Shown here: piece by piece, positions 27,814 through 36,290 of the stretch | How positions within the stretch are numbered: the first letter of the stretch is position 1 | Layout of the letters: every line of letters begins with the position of its first letter | DNA from: an uncultured bacterium | GTDB taxonomy: Bacteria; Cyanobacteriota; Vampirovibrionia; Obscuribacterales; Obscuribacteraceae | Direction: 5' to 3' | Length of the DNA stretch: 64,000 bases | NCBI GenBank assembly: GCA_903835185.1 | Contig: CAILLX010000135.1 | Coordinates: 1 to 64,000, forward strand | Notes under the pieces: model-generated | The model's database searches: none | What the model was told of the DNA's origin: nothing | What the model saw: only the letters and a program-made list of their open reading frames with translations | Program-made: the position numbers and the translations under genes

Positions 27814-28838
27814 GCAGTCAAATTGGTGCGCGACTGATAGGTGTAGGAGCAGCAGTTCCTTCCGCCGTGGTAACAAATGCTGATCTGCAGAGGTTGGTTG
27901 ACACCTCTGACGAGTGGATTACTACTCGTACCGGAATCAAAGAACGCCGAATAGTCAGAGGCAATGAAACGGCCACCGGATTGGCAATTGGTGCTGCTAA
28001 AGAGGCCATTGCTTATGCCGGTATAGATCCTGGCGCAATCGATCTTATTATTGTTGCCACTTCAACTCCTGACAACCTCTATCCCTCAACAGCTTGTATG
28101 GTGCAGGTTGCTGTTGGTGCCACGAGAGCAGCAGCATTTGATCTTGAAGCTGCCTGTACGGGCATTATTTATGCCATGGCTATTGGGCAGCAGTTTATTG
28201 GGTCGGGAACTTATAAGACTGTCCTTATGGTTGGTGTCGATATCCACTCACGCTTTTTAAACTGGGAGGATCGCAACACCTGCATACTCTTTGGCGATGC
28301 TGCCGGTGCTTTGATAATGCAGGCTACGGATGGAGAGAATGAGATTTTATCCACATATTTGCGTGCTGACGGATCAGGCGGGCATCTCTTGAGCATTCCT
28401 AATTATGGAACTGCTTACCCGTTCTCAGGCGAAGAACCGCCCAAGGCCATGGACAGATATCTCAAGATGAATGGACGGGCAATTTACGAGTTTGCTGTGC
28501 ATGCAGTGCCTGAGGCTATGCGTGCTTCTTGTGCTAAGGCAGGCATCCGCATTGAAGATGTCGACTATTTTGTACCGCACCAGGCTAATCAGCGGATTAT
28601 AAATGCAGCAGCAGAGAGACTAGGTTTAAGACCTGAGCAGATAGTCAGCAATCTGGAAGAATATGGCAACACTTCAGCAGCATCTATCCCGCTTGCTCTG
28701 CGCGATGCAGTACGCCGCAAACAGATAGTGCCTCCTGCCACCTGTGCTCTTGTCGGTTTTGGTGGTGGTCTTACCTGGGGAGCTGCCATAGTGCGCTGGA
28801 CTGCTTCAGAACATATTGCAAACGGCGAGGCCGGTTAG
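27810..28838 (+). CDS. fabH: Beta-ketoacyl-ACP synthase III FabH
   Basis: Starts fatty-acid synthesis by condensing acetyl-CoA with malonyl-ACP. 342 residues from a GTG at 27810 that has GGGAG upstream and overlaps the plsX stop; the frame is also open from 27774. Catalytic triad motifs are seen: Cys in DLEAACTGIIYAM, His in VPHQANQRII and Asn in YGNTSAASIPLAL. DEWITTRTGIKERRI near the N-terminus and the final FGGGLTWGAAIVRW are diagnostic. Confidence 0.95.
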   Translation: MSSQIGARLIGVGAAVPSAVVTNADLQRLVDTSDEWITTRTGIKERRIVRGNETATGLAIGAAKEAIAYAGIDPGAIDLIIVATSTPDNLYPSTACMVQVAVGATRAAAFDLEAACTGIIYAMAIGQQFIGSGTYKTVLMVGVDIHSRFLNWEDRNTCILFGDAAGALIMQATDGENEILSTYLRADGSGGHLLSIPNYGTAYPFSGEEPPKAMDRYLKMNGRAIYEFAVHAVPEAMRASCAKAGIRIEDVDYFVPHQANQRIINAAAERLGLRPEQIVSNLEEYGNTSAASIPLALRDAVRRKQIVPPATCALVGFGGGLTWGAAIVRWTASEHIANGEAG

Positions 28839-28897
28839 GATAGTGAACAGTCAGAAGTGTCCAGCTCGTTAGGCGACAAAGCATAACGGACAATACA

Positions 28898-29027
28898 AAG
28901 CCGACGGAGAGTTATAGATTGAAAGGTGACGAGATACAGCGAAGCGGAGGAAAGCGAGGAGCTTTCCGGAGTGGAGCGTCTTGTCGCCCGGAGGAGGCGA
29001 GGGACGAAGCTGACGGAGGGCTTATAA
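28898..29027 (+). repeat. Imperfect direct repeat and possible 33-codon leader between fabH and fabD
   Basis: The 190-base gap between fabH and fabD contains two near copies of the same stretch: AAGCCGACGGAGAGTTATA at 28898-28916 and AAGCTGACGGAGGGCTTATA at 29006-29026. The second copy provides the fabD ribosome binding site. Between them is a purine-rich segment with a perfect GGAAAGC-GAGGA-GCTTTCC hairpin (near 28949-28967). A GTG at 28926 opens a 33-codon frame ending in TAA at 29025-29027, one base before the fabD start. It could be a leader peptide or only a by-product of purine bias. Confidence 0.4.
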
Positions 29028-29028
29028 A

Positions 29029-29979
29029 ATGACCAAACTAGCTTGCGTGTTTCCAGGGCAGGGTGCGCAAAGTGTCGGAATGGGCGCCGATCTTTTCGAC
29101 AACTATGAAATAGCCCGGGGCACTTTTGTTGAAATGGACAGTATTGCCGGGCGCTCTTTAAGCACGCTATGCTTTGTCGGTCCGGAAGAAGAGCTGAAGC
29201 GAACAATCAATACTCAACCAACAATTCTTGCCGTTTCTCTAGCTGCCTGGCGATGCTATGAGTCCGCTGGTGGCAGGCGTCCCGATTTTGTGGCCGGGCA
29301 CAGCCTGGGCGAATTTTCTGCTCTGGTGGCCTCCGGCGTACTTACACTCGACTCTGCAGTGGGACTTGTCGATAAGCGCGCTCAATTGATGGAAGTTTGC
29401 CCGATAGGCGCCATGTCTGCTGTTATTAACCTGGCTCCTGAAGCTCTGGAAAAATGTTGTGCTGATGTGCGCAGCGCTAGCCCCGACAACATTGTTGTCA
29501 TCGCTAACTTCAACACTCGAGAGCAACTTGTGATTTCGGGTAGTCCAGCGGCTGTTGCTGCTGCTGGTGATGCTGCCAAAGCTGCCGGTGCTAAAGTAAT
29601 TCCGCTGCCGGTCGGTGGTGCCTTTCACTCTCCTCTTATGGACTCGGCAGCTCGCGAGTTTTCTGCTGAGCTGACAAAATACTTATTTGTCGATGCGAGC
29701 ATTCCAGTAGTGCAAAATTGTGACGCTAAAGTAGCCACTGCTGCCGCAGAAATTAAGAACAAACTGAGCAAGCAGATGCCGAGCTCAGTGCGCTGGTGTG
29801 AGTCAGTTGAGTATATGCTCTCCCAGGGTGTTGATACATTTATTGAGATTGGTCCCGGCAAGGCATTAGCCGGCATGATCAAGAAGATTGATCGCAGTGC
29901 AAAAGTGTTTAACATCTTTGACGGAGCCAGCTTGAAGGCTACTCTAGAAGCGTTAGTTGGTGCTGTCTCTGTCAAGTAA
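29029..29979 (+). CDS. fabD: Malonyl-CoA:ACP transacylase FabD
   Basis: Loads malonyl groups onto ACP. 316 residues. Motifs: FPGQGAQSVGMG at the N-terminus, the nucleophile elbow AGHSLGEFSALV (catalytic Ser), the arginine region VDKRAQLME, and VGGAFHSPLMDSA with the catalytic His; the end has FIEIGPGKALAGMIKK. The start follows GGAGGG by nine bases. It closes the yceD-rpmF-plsX-fabH-fabD operon and is followed by a probable terminator. Confidence 0.96.
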   Translation: MTKLACVFPGQGAQSVGMGADLFDNYEIARGTFVEMDSIAGRSLSTLCFVGPEEELKRTINTQPTILAVSLAAWRCYESAGGRRPDFVAGHSLGEFSALVASGVLTLDSAVGLVDKRAQLMEVCPIGAMSAVINLAPEALEKCCADVRSASPDNIVVIANFNTREQLVISGSPAAVAAAGDAAKAAGAKVIPLPVGGAFHSPLMDSAAREFSAELTKYLFVDASIPVVQNCDAKVATAAAEIKNKLSKQMPSSVRWCESVEYMLSQGVDTFIEIGPGKALAGMIKKIDRSAKVFNIFDGASLKATLEALVGAVSVK

Positions 29980-29985
29980 CAGGTG

Positions 29986-30013
29986 TTGCAAAAGAGTTTT
30001 TTCTGCAATTTTT
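29986..30013 (+). terminator. Probable terminator after fabD
   Basis: TTGCA (29986-29990) pairs with TGCAA (30004-30008), extended by AAAG/TTTT pairs after one mismatch, and is followed directly by TTTTT (30009-30013). It lies eight bases past the fabD stop. The stem is AT-rich and weak. Confidence 0.5.
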
Positions 30014-30041
30014 CGGTGCAATCGGTATGGTGTCCTGGTTT

Positions 30042-31280
30042 TTAAGGTTGCTGTTTAGCTTTGGCCGCTCCATGATCAATCAAATAGGCGGCAATATCTT
30101 CGTGATTGTGATCTCTAGCCAGGCTTAGGGGGGTCTCGCCAAGCTTAGTAACTGTGCTAACGTTTGCGCCATGAGAAATAAGTAGTTTTACGATGTCTAA
30201 GTTTCCGGCGCGGCTAGCTGTGAGCATAGCAGCTTCTGTCCCAGGTGTCCTGTCTATGTCTGTTCCGTGTTCTACTAGCAATCGGGCAGCAGAAAGATCG
30301 TTGCCGCGGATTGCTTGCTGCAATGGGGTAACATGATTTCGTTCAGCTAGGTTTGGATCACATCCCGCTGCTAGTAACATCTCAAGGATTCTCTGTTCTT
30401 TGTCGCGGCTTGGGTTATCGTACATGCTTGGCGCCTGCAGAGCCAGGAAAATTGGTGTTGCTCTGTTCCAGTCTGATGTTAGTCGACAGTTGGCACCGTT
30501 TTCTAGAAGCAATTCCACAATGTCGAATTCAAGGAGTGAAGCCGCTAAACCGAGCGGAGACATACCATCTACCGAATAGTCCCACGTAGAATACGATTTT
30601 GAGCGTATGTTAAGTTTGGCTCCATGTTGAATCAGGACCTTACAAACGTCGTAGTATTGCCCCGGTTTTGTCGACTTAGATGGAAAACGTCTCTCAAGCG
30701 AACACCTGCTAATGGCAATATGAAGTGGCGTTTCTCCAACACCATTTCTAGCGTTGATATTAGCTCCCTTAAGAATTAAGAGGTTGCAAAGATCGGGATC
30801 GCCATTAGAGGCTGCTGAGTGCAATTTGGTCCAATGTTGACTTGCCGATATATGAGGACCCGAAAGAGCATAAAGGACAGGCGGAAGCCATAGGGGCAGG
30901 GTCAATAGCCCGACAGTTACCGCGATGTCCACTTCCAATTCACGCAATGGCGACTTACCGTGCCATTTGTCTGACTTCTTGAAATGCGTGCTTCCCAAAT
31001 CATTTGACGACGATCTGACGCTGGAAGTCACGTTGGTCGCCCTCCCAAAATGGATTGTTGGGTTTACAGACGGGTCGTTAGGGAACGTATTTGCGGCAGA
31101 TGAGACGGTGAATGTTTGTTTCGGCTGACTGATTATTATCTGGTCGTTGTGTGTTACTACTTTCTGAGTCGACAGACTTTCGTCACCCACTGAGCCATAA
31201 GATTCCTCCGCGCGACATGGACCGACTGTATAAGCTGCAATCATTAGGAGGGAAAGAAGTATGTGTTTGCATGATTCCAT
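30042..31280 (-). CDS. Exported/membrane-anchored ankyrin-repeat protein
   Basis: 412 residues. A signal peptide (MESCKHILLSLLMIAAYTVG) is followed by a low-complexity Ser/Thr-rich stretch, a membrane-like segment at about 108-130 (AVTVGLLTLPLWLPPVLYAL) and then at least six ankyrin repeats to the C-terminus, e.g. WTKLHSAASNGDPDLCNLL, GETPLHIAISRCSLE, MSPLGLAASLLEFDIVELLL, VTPLQQAIRGNDLSAARLLV and GETPLSLARDHNHEDIAAYL. Ankyrin stacks bind other proteins; the partner is unknown. It is a single gene, convergent with fabD, with a lower GC content by eye than its neighbours. Confidence 0.85.
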   Translation of the reverse strand: MESCKHILLSLLMIAAYTVGPCRAEESYGSVGDESLSTQKVVTHNDQIIISQPKQTFTVSSAANTFPNDPSVNPTIHFGRATNVTSSVRSSSNDLGSTHFKKSDKWHGKSPLRELEVDIAVTVGLLTLPLWLPPVLYALSGPHISASQHWTKLHSAASNGDPDLCNLLILKGANINARNGVGETPLHIAISRCSLERRFPSKSTKPGQYYDVCKVLIQHGAKLNIRSKSYSTWDYSVDGMSPLGLAASLLEFDIVELLLENGANCRLTSDWNRATPIFLALQAPSMYDNPSRDKEQRILEMLLAAGCDPNLAERNHVTPLQQAIRGNDLSAARLLVEHGTDIDRTPGTEAAMLTASRAGNLDIVKLLISHGANVSTVTKLGETPLSLARDHNHEDIAAYLIDHGAAKAKQQP

Positions 31281-31793
31281 TTACGAACACTCCCAAGTGT
31301 ATCGGCATAAAACTCTTGTACTATTGTCTACTCTGGTTACTGATACTGTGGCGACAAAGTGACAGTTGTCCTATTGTCACAGCGATGCTCCTTGGCATCC
31401 CATACTGCAACTCTCACTTTGTATCTAATATCAAATGCGGTAGCTTTGCCTAAATCGGGACACTTAAGTACAGTCAGCTCTAAATACAGTGGACTTTCAG
31501 AGCGGGAAGGTAATTTGAATTCCGACCAGTAGCGCAGGGTTGTAAATCCGCAGTTAAGCGGCGGAAAGCGCGGTTGTTAGCCGCTGACAAGTTCCCGGCA
31601 AGGAATTGTATGACGCCCTCATTATCAAGAATGAGATTATTTGACGCTGAGGGTTGTCCCATCACCGCGAGCTGCATACGGGATGCTCAAACGTGAGGTT
31701 CGACCAAGAATCCATAATGGAGATTGCTGAGATAGGCTTTTCTTGGCATTGTTATGATCTTCCCGGTACCGGTCGACTTTCTCGGTTGCGTAG
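31281..31793. other. Intergenic stretch without a supported gene
   Basis: 513 bases between the ankyrin gene and the MFS gene, both on the minus strand. Short open frames exist (for example 31480-31677 minus, 65 codons), but they show no family pattern, no ribosome binding site and no hydrophobic segment. The ankyrin promoter should lie in the first part. Nothing else could be recognised. Confidence 0.5.
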
Positions 31794-33173
31794 CTATGCA
31801 GTTAAGAGTTCACCTGCTGGTTTATCGTGTTCAGGCAATGGTACTTCCAATGCAGCTTCCACTTCGCCGTTTGTATGAGGCATGAAGAAAGAGACGACAA
31901 TTCCGACCAGGTAGAAGCCTGCCAGGCAAGCACCAGCATATGCGTAGGAGCCGCCAAAAAAGGCTATAAGTTGCCCTCCGCACAAAGCTGCGACAGCTGC
32001 TGCCAGTCTGCCAAATTGAACGCTAAAACCAAAAGCTGTGCCACGAATTCTGGCAGCAAAAAGTTCAGGAACGTACACGAAGAGAAAAGCAAACGGCACA
32101 GGTACAAAACATCCTACTGCAAATGCCCAGACAAGTAGCAGCGGTCCGAACGCCTTGACTGTTAAGAACATACCGGCGCAACAGACGAGTGCGCCCAGGA
32201 AGGCAAAACGAAAAGCGTTGCGACGGCCTAGCCACAGCACGATTGATCCGGATAGCAGCGAAAAAATAATTGCTCCGATATTCATGGCGATAGCAGCGGC
32301 ACTGCGCTCTGCCACTGCGCTAGTACCAGTCAGCTGATTAATCCATGGTGGCAGCCAGGCTAGAACTGCCCAGTAGCCTACAATAGTGGTGCTAGCAAGA
32401 GCAGCTACTACAGCTGTTTTGCCGCGAGTGCCTCTGGCGAAGATCTGACCGAAAGTAAAACGTAATAGCTCAGATTCTTGCGGTGAGAGCTTCTCTTTGG
32501 TTTTGCATTTAAGCCGCTTTTTGTATTCTCGCACCAGTTCAAACTGTGCAGGTTCTTTTAATTTGCAACGCAGATAAACAGTAAGCAGAGCAGGAATAAC
32601 TCCGGCTAAAAACAGCCAGCGCCAGCCAAAGTGTCCCAGCCAGAGATTAAGCAGTGCTGCTATCAGATAACCGCTGCCAAAAGAGCTGTTGACTATGCCG
32701 GCAGCATGGAGGCGTGAATTGCCCCGCCAGCACTCGGACAAAAGTACTGCTCCGGCACTAATCTCTCCGCCTATGCCACAGCCAACGAGAAAACGGTAGA
32801 CTGCCAGTTCAATCCAACTATGGCTGAGTGCACATAAGCCTGTGCATAATGCATAGAGAAGGATTGACAAGATCATGGTGCGGGTGCGGCCTATGTAATC
32901 GGAAAGAATTCCAAAGAGTATGGCCCCGGCTGCCCAGCCGACCATAAATGTCGCCAGCACTATTGAACCGTACACTCCTGCTGTACTGTGCGAGGTTGTT
33001 TTCAACAGTTCCGACATAGCAGGGAAAAGGACTAGGACAAAGATGGATGCATCCATACCATCGAACATCTCTCCCAACCAGGTGGCAAGAAGGACATGAG
33101 CTCGTGAATTATCTGCCGAGACTGTCTTGGAGGGAGCACCAGATATGGTGCTATTCGTTTTTGATGATCTCAT
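31794..33173 (-). CDS. MFS transporter (sugar/aromatic-acid:H+ symporter type)
   Basis: 459 residues with 12 hydrophobic helices split by a charged loop (about residues 215-245, EYKKRLKCKTKEKLSPQESE). The major-facilitator signatures are present: GILSDYIGRTRTM after helix 2, FLVGCGIGGEISAGAVLLSE in helix 4-5, and ELFAARIRGTAFGF in the second half (PESPR-like region). The N-terminus ATWLGEMFDGMDASIF resembles the acidic-residue entry of the AAHS/SHS families that carry aromatic or short-chain acids. The substrate cannot be read from the sequence. It is a single gene. Confidence 0.88.
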   Translation of the reverse strand: MRSSKTNSTISGAPSKTVSADNSRAHVLLATWLGEMFDGMDASIFVLVLFPAMSELLKTTSHSTAGVYGSIVLATFMVGWAAGAILFGILSDYIGRTRTMILSILLYALCTGLCALSHSWIELAVYRFLVGCGIGGEISAGAVLLSECWRGNSRLHAAGIVNSSFGSGYLIAALLNLWLGHFGWRWLFLAGVIPALLTVYLRCKLKEPAQFELVREYKKRLKCKTKEKLSPQESELLRFTFGQIFARGTRGKTAVVAALASTTIVGYWAVLAWLPPWINQLTGTSAVAERSAAAIAMNIGAIIFSLLSGSIVLWLGRRNAFRFAFLGALVCCAGMFLTVKAFGPLLLVWAFAVGCFVPVPFAFLFVYVPELFAARIRGTAFGFSVQFGRLAAAVAALCGGQLIAFFGGSYAYAGACLAGFYLVGIVVSFFMPHTNGEVEAALEVPLPEHDKPAGELLTA

Positions 33174-33342
33174 GGTTAGCCCACACTAATCAGGACGGTT
33201 GCCGTCAAATGTTTCCAGGTCTACCAGCAGGCACGGCGTGTCAATCATACGAGCGCCTGGGCTGCTATGAAATGGGGGAATCACGTAGATGGGTCTGCGT
33301 ATGCAGGCTCAGTGCTTCCCGATTTGGCTTAGACGAACGCTG

Positions 33343-34053
33343 CTAATCTGTAAATCGGAATTTGATTAAGGCCCAGATAGCACTAAAGCCGTCAATCCAG
33401 GTGATCTTTTTGCCTTCGCTATAATCACGTCCGAAGTATGAAATGGGAAGTTCGTAAAACCTGACACGTTGCTTTAAGACTTTGGCTGTAATTTCGGGTT
33501 CAAAATCAAAACGATTGGACTTTATGTTGACCTGCTGGAAGATTTCTGAGCGAAAAACTTTGTAGCAGGTTTCCATGTCGGTTAGTGTGCAGTCGTAAAG
33601 GATATTGGTCAGGAAGCTGAGAAACTTATTGCCCAGGTAGTGCTTGAAGTGAAAAGCTCTTGATACTTTGCCGCCGCTCAAACGAGAACCATATACGACA
33701 TCGGCCTTACCATCTGTGATTGGGCGGATCAGCTCAGGATACTCTTTGGGGCTGTATTCCAGATCAGCATCTTGAATTAAGATGATCTGTCCGGTGGCGT
33801 GTCCTTGTGCTGTTCTTAATGCAGCGCCCTTGCCCTGGTTCTTTGCGTGAAAGTAAACTTTAGCGTAGTACTTGGATGCGTCAAGCTTCTTAAGAATCTC
33901 TCTGGTACCATCTGTGGAGCCATCGTCCACAACCACAAGCTCCTTTTCAAGTCCAGATGTGTCAGCACTGGCAACCATCTCGAGAACCTGGATTAAGGTT
34001 GTAGCCTCGTTGTACACTGGGATCAATATGGATATTTTATTAAAGTGAGACAT
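33343..34053 (-). CDS. Family 2 glycosyltransferase (polyprenyl-phosphate glycosyltransferase-like)
   Basis: 236 residues from the ATG at 34053. GT-A fold motifs: ISILIPVYNEATTLIQV, VVVDDGSTDGTREIL (first Asp pair), ILIQDADLEYSPKEYPEL (DxD), DVVYGSRLSGG and, near the end, FDFEPEITAKVLKQRVRFYE with ELPISYFGRDYSEGKKI. This matches dolichol/undecaprenyl-phosphate mannose or glucose synthases without a membrane tail, so it probably charges a lipid carrier at the inner face of the membrane. It lies 69 bases after gatD on the same strand. Confidence 0.9.
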   Translation of the reverse strand: MSHFNKISILIPVYNEATTLIQVLEMVASADTSGLEKELVVVDDGSTDGTREILKKLDASKYYAKVYFHAKNQGKGAALRTAQGHATGQIILIQDADLEYSPKEYPELIRPITDGKADVVYGSRLSGGKVSRAFHFKHYLGNKFLSFLTNILYDCTLTDMETCYKVFRSEIFQQVNIKSNRFDFEPEITAKVLKQRVRFYELPISYFGRDYSEGKKITWIDGFSAIWALIKFRFTD

Positions 34054-34122
34054 CTTGGGTAATCGACCTTGTGTGCATGCCATTGCGGGAGTCTTGGTAC
34101 GAGTTGAATCAACTGAGCAGGC

Positions 34123-34851
34123 TCATGTCGGCAGACTCAACGCTCGCTTATGAGCTGATAGCTCGAGGGTATCATCCAGAGGATGGAGCTTAATCTCACC
34201 GTGACGTCTGGCAAGCGCCAGCGAGATCATCTCATCAGCCAGGTCCGGATTTTTCGGCAGCAGAGAGCCGTGCAGATAAGTGCCATATATGGTGCCGGAG
34301 TGCGTCCCTTCAAAGCCGTCTTCTCCGTTGTTGCCGTTGCCGGAGATTACTTTGCCCAGTGGTGGCAATCCGGGTCCGAGAAATGTTTTGCCGCTGTGGT
34401 TTTCAAAACCTACGAGCGTGCTGCCATCTGTTCGCTTCACAATCACGTTGCCGATCATCCGGCGGTTACCGGCTACTGTGAAGGCATCGATGAGAGAGAT
34501 TCCTTTTAGCTCTTCTCCTTCGGCTGGGCGGTAATAGTGTCCGAGGAGCTGGTAGCCGCCGCAGATGGAGAGAATGACTGCTCCGCTGTCGACTGCAGCC
34601 CGTAGTGTTGAGGCATGCCTCAACAGGTCAGCAGCGATAGTCTCCTGCTGCTTGTCCTGTCCGCCACCGATGAAATAGATGTCGTAGCGGTCAGCATCAA
34701 TTGACTCTCCCAGTCCTATCGATTCAACCTGGACCTCTATTCCTCGCCAGAGTGCTCTGTGTGTCAAAGAGAGGATATTGCCACGGTCGCCGTAAATATT
34801 GAGAAAGTGCGCGTAAAGATGTGCGATGCGCAGGTCCAGTACGTCATTCAT
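34123..34851 (-). CDS. gatD: GatD-like glutamine amidotransferase (lipid II amidation), without adjacent MurT
   Basis: 242 residues, type 1 glutamine amidotransferase of the CobB/CobQ-like group. The nucleophile Cys is in ILSICGGYQLLGHYY, and the catalytic His in YGTYLHGSLLPKNPDLAD; HLYAHFLNIYGDRGNILSL and the IYFIGGGQDKQQ motif are typical of GatD. In MurT/GatD the enzyme supplies ammonia to amidate the D-glutamate of the peptidoglycan stem. The ligase partner MurT is normally encoded next to it, but neither side has it here. No clear ribosome binding site precedes the ATG. Confidence 0.88.
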   Translation of the reverse strand: MNDVLDLRIAHLYAHFLNIYGDRGNILSLTHRALWRGIEVQVESIGLGESIDADRYDIYFIGGGQDKQQETIAADLLRHASTLRAAVDSGAVILSICGGYQLLGHYYRPAEGEELKGISLIDAFTVAGNRRMIGNVIVKRTDGSTLVGFENHSGKTFLGPGLPPLGKVISGNGNNGEDGFEGTHSGTIYGTYLHGSLLPKNPDLADEMISLALARRHGEIKLHPLDDTLELSAHKRALSLPT

Positions 34852-35518
34852 ATTAGTTGTTGTCTGCGGTTGGTCTTCTCGTTAATCAATTCTCGCATAC
34901 GCTGTGCCCCAGAGGCTAACCGTAGACAGTGGTGCTGAGCCACTAATCAGGCTCGGATGTCATTAGCTTGATAAACAGATAAACGAGCATTCTATATAAA
35001 CGAAGGATGTCGACTTTGAACAGTAATGGTGATGGAAAGTTCTGTATGGAGTTCATGTTGCTGGACACTGGTTGCAATACAGCAGAGATTAGAGCCGAAC
35101 CAATTGCTCTTGTCAGCTGCCACAAAGCACCACTCATGGTGCGTGCCAGCGGTTTTTGTGCAATGAGCTTCTTGATTACCAGTGCCTATCATTCTGCCCC
35201 GGAGCGCACAGATGCTGAATTATCAGCTACTGAATCGGTGCTGATTGGAAGTATAGACCCAGGCGAATTCTTGACGAGCGGTTGCCATGAACCGGCAAAG
35301 CGCTTGGGTCTTGAGGATTGCTTCTAGATATATTTGGGTGTCGATATGTTGAAACATTAACGTTATTTAAGATGGCGTTAATCGGCTGCAGATGCCGCTT
35401 CCCGAGCCAGTCCAGTTCGTCGTTCATCATTTCATGAACTTTGGTACTACTCGCAGCGTTTCTATTTGAGTTAAGATTGGCACATAGGATTCAGGTCGAC
35501 ACAAGGAGTGGTCAATTT
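34852..35518. other. Long intergenic stretch between gatD and the SLH gene
   Basis: 667 bases between divergent genes. It contains open frames of up to 106 codons (35007-35327 plus; 34943-35137 minus), none with a recognisable family, signal peptide or ribosome binding site. In particular no Mur-ligase sequence can be read that would represent a decayed murT. The last 100 bases should hold the promoter of the SLH-domain gene. Confidence 0.5.
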
Positions 35519-36103
35519 ATGAGGAAAGGGATTGCGACCTTTGCTACAGCAGTTGTTGCAGCTGCCTCAAGTCTGTGTGTAGGCTTTTCTCCCGCTTACG
35601 CGCAGGGAGCAAACGTCGGCGCCGGCGGCGCTACAACAATAAATGAGCTCACTGATGTTGTGGGCAACGAGTGGGCATACAACGCTCTTAAAGAGCTGGT
35701 TAATAACGAATGCCACGTCCTGGTCGGTTATCCAGACCGGACATATCGTGGACAAAAGTCAGCTACACGTTTTGAACTGGCTGCCGCATTGTATAAGTAC
35801 GAGCAGTGCATTACAGAACGTCTAGCCAAGAAGGCAGATAAAGCAGATCTGGAGAGATTTGCCAATTTGCTGGAAGAGTTTCGTGGCGAATTGAATAAGC
35901 TGAAATCGCGGGTCGATGATCTCGAACGGCGCATGAAGCTTGTTGAAGAGAAGAATGTTGAGCAGGATATGAGACTTGCGTATGCTGAAAGGCAGAAAGG
36001 TTTCTTGTTTGAACGCTTAGTCAAGGGAACGTTCATCGACGTGCGTGACATCGGAGTTGGTGTCGGACGCGGTGCGCGGGCCATCTACGACTACCTGTTC
36101 TAA
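35519..36103 (+). CDS. Exported SLH-domain, coiled-coil protein (porin-front-like)
   Basis: 194 residues from the ATG at 35519, which has AAGGAG upstream. A signal peptide ends near SPAYA. Residues 40-100 form one S-layer-homology domain: ELTDVVGNEWAYNALKELVN, GYPDRTYRGQKSATRFELAA. Residues 105-160 are a coiled coil (KADLERFANLLEEFRGELNK). Cyanobacterial outer-membrane porins (SomA/B, OprB type) begin with the same signal-SLH-coiled-coil layout and bind the cell wall, but continue into a 350-residue beta barrel. Here the protein ends soon after the coil with a short VGRGARAIYDYLF tail, so it may act as a wall-membrane tether instead. It has its own strong terminator. Confidence 0.88.
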   Translation: MRKGIATFATAVVAAASSLCVGFSPAYAQGANVGAGGATTINELTDVVGNEWAYNALKELVNNECHVLVGYPDRTYRGQKSATRFELAAALYKYEQCITERLAKKADKADLERFANLLEEFRGELNKLKSRVDDLERRMKLVEEKNVEQDMRLAYAERQKGFLFERLVKGTFIDVRDIGVGVGRGARAIYDYLF

Positions 36104-36133
36104 AGCAGACTCCTGCTTTGACCTGAAATCCAG

Positions 36134-36173
36134 AACCGCTCCCGGTGTCACTGACATACGGGAGCGGTTTTTC
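36134..36173 (+). terminator. Strong rho-independent terminator after the SLH gene
   Basis: AACCGCTCCCG (36134-36144) pairs perfectly with CGGGAGCGGTT (36159-36169) around a 14-base loop and runs into TTTTT. It lies 31 bases beyond the stop codon. Confidence 0.93.
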
Positions 36174-36290
36174 GTCAACTGGCAAATACTGACAAGCTGT
36201 GGCGCGCTCGATCTTGTCTGGCAGTAGAGACTTTTGTTATTACAGGCTAGCTGATGAGAGAATTATTAAAGCTAGCAGGCAGGAGAACAG

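Noticed and set aside
31480-31677. 65-codon minus-strand frame between the ankyrin and MFS genes
   Set aside because: No ribosome binding site, no family pattern, composition like random sequence.
31600-31720. Possible tRNA-like sequence (GGTTCGACC T-arm-like motif)
   Set aside because: No matching acceptor or anticodon stem could be folded around it.
35007-35327. 106-codon plus-strand frame after gatD
   Set aside because: No recognisable domain or start signal; several equally long frames overlap it on the other strand.
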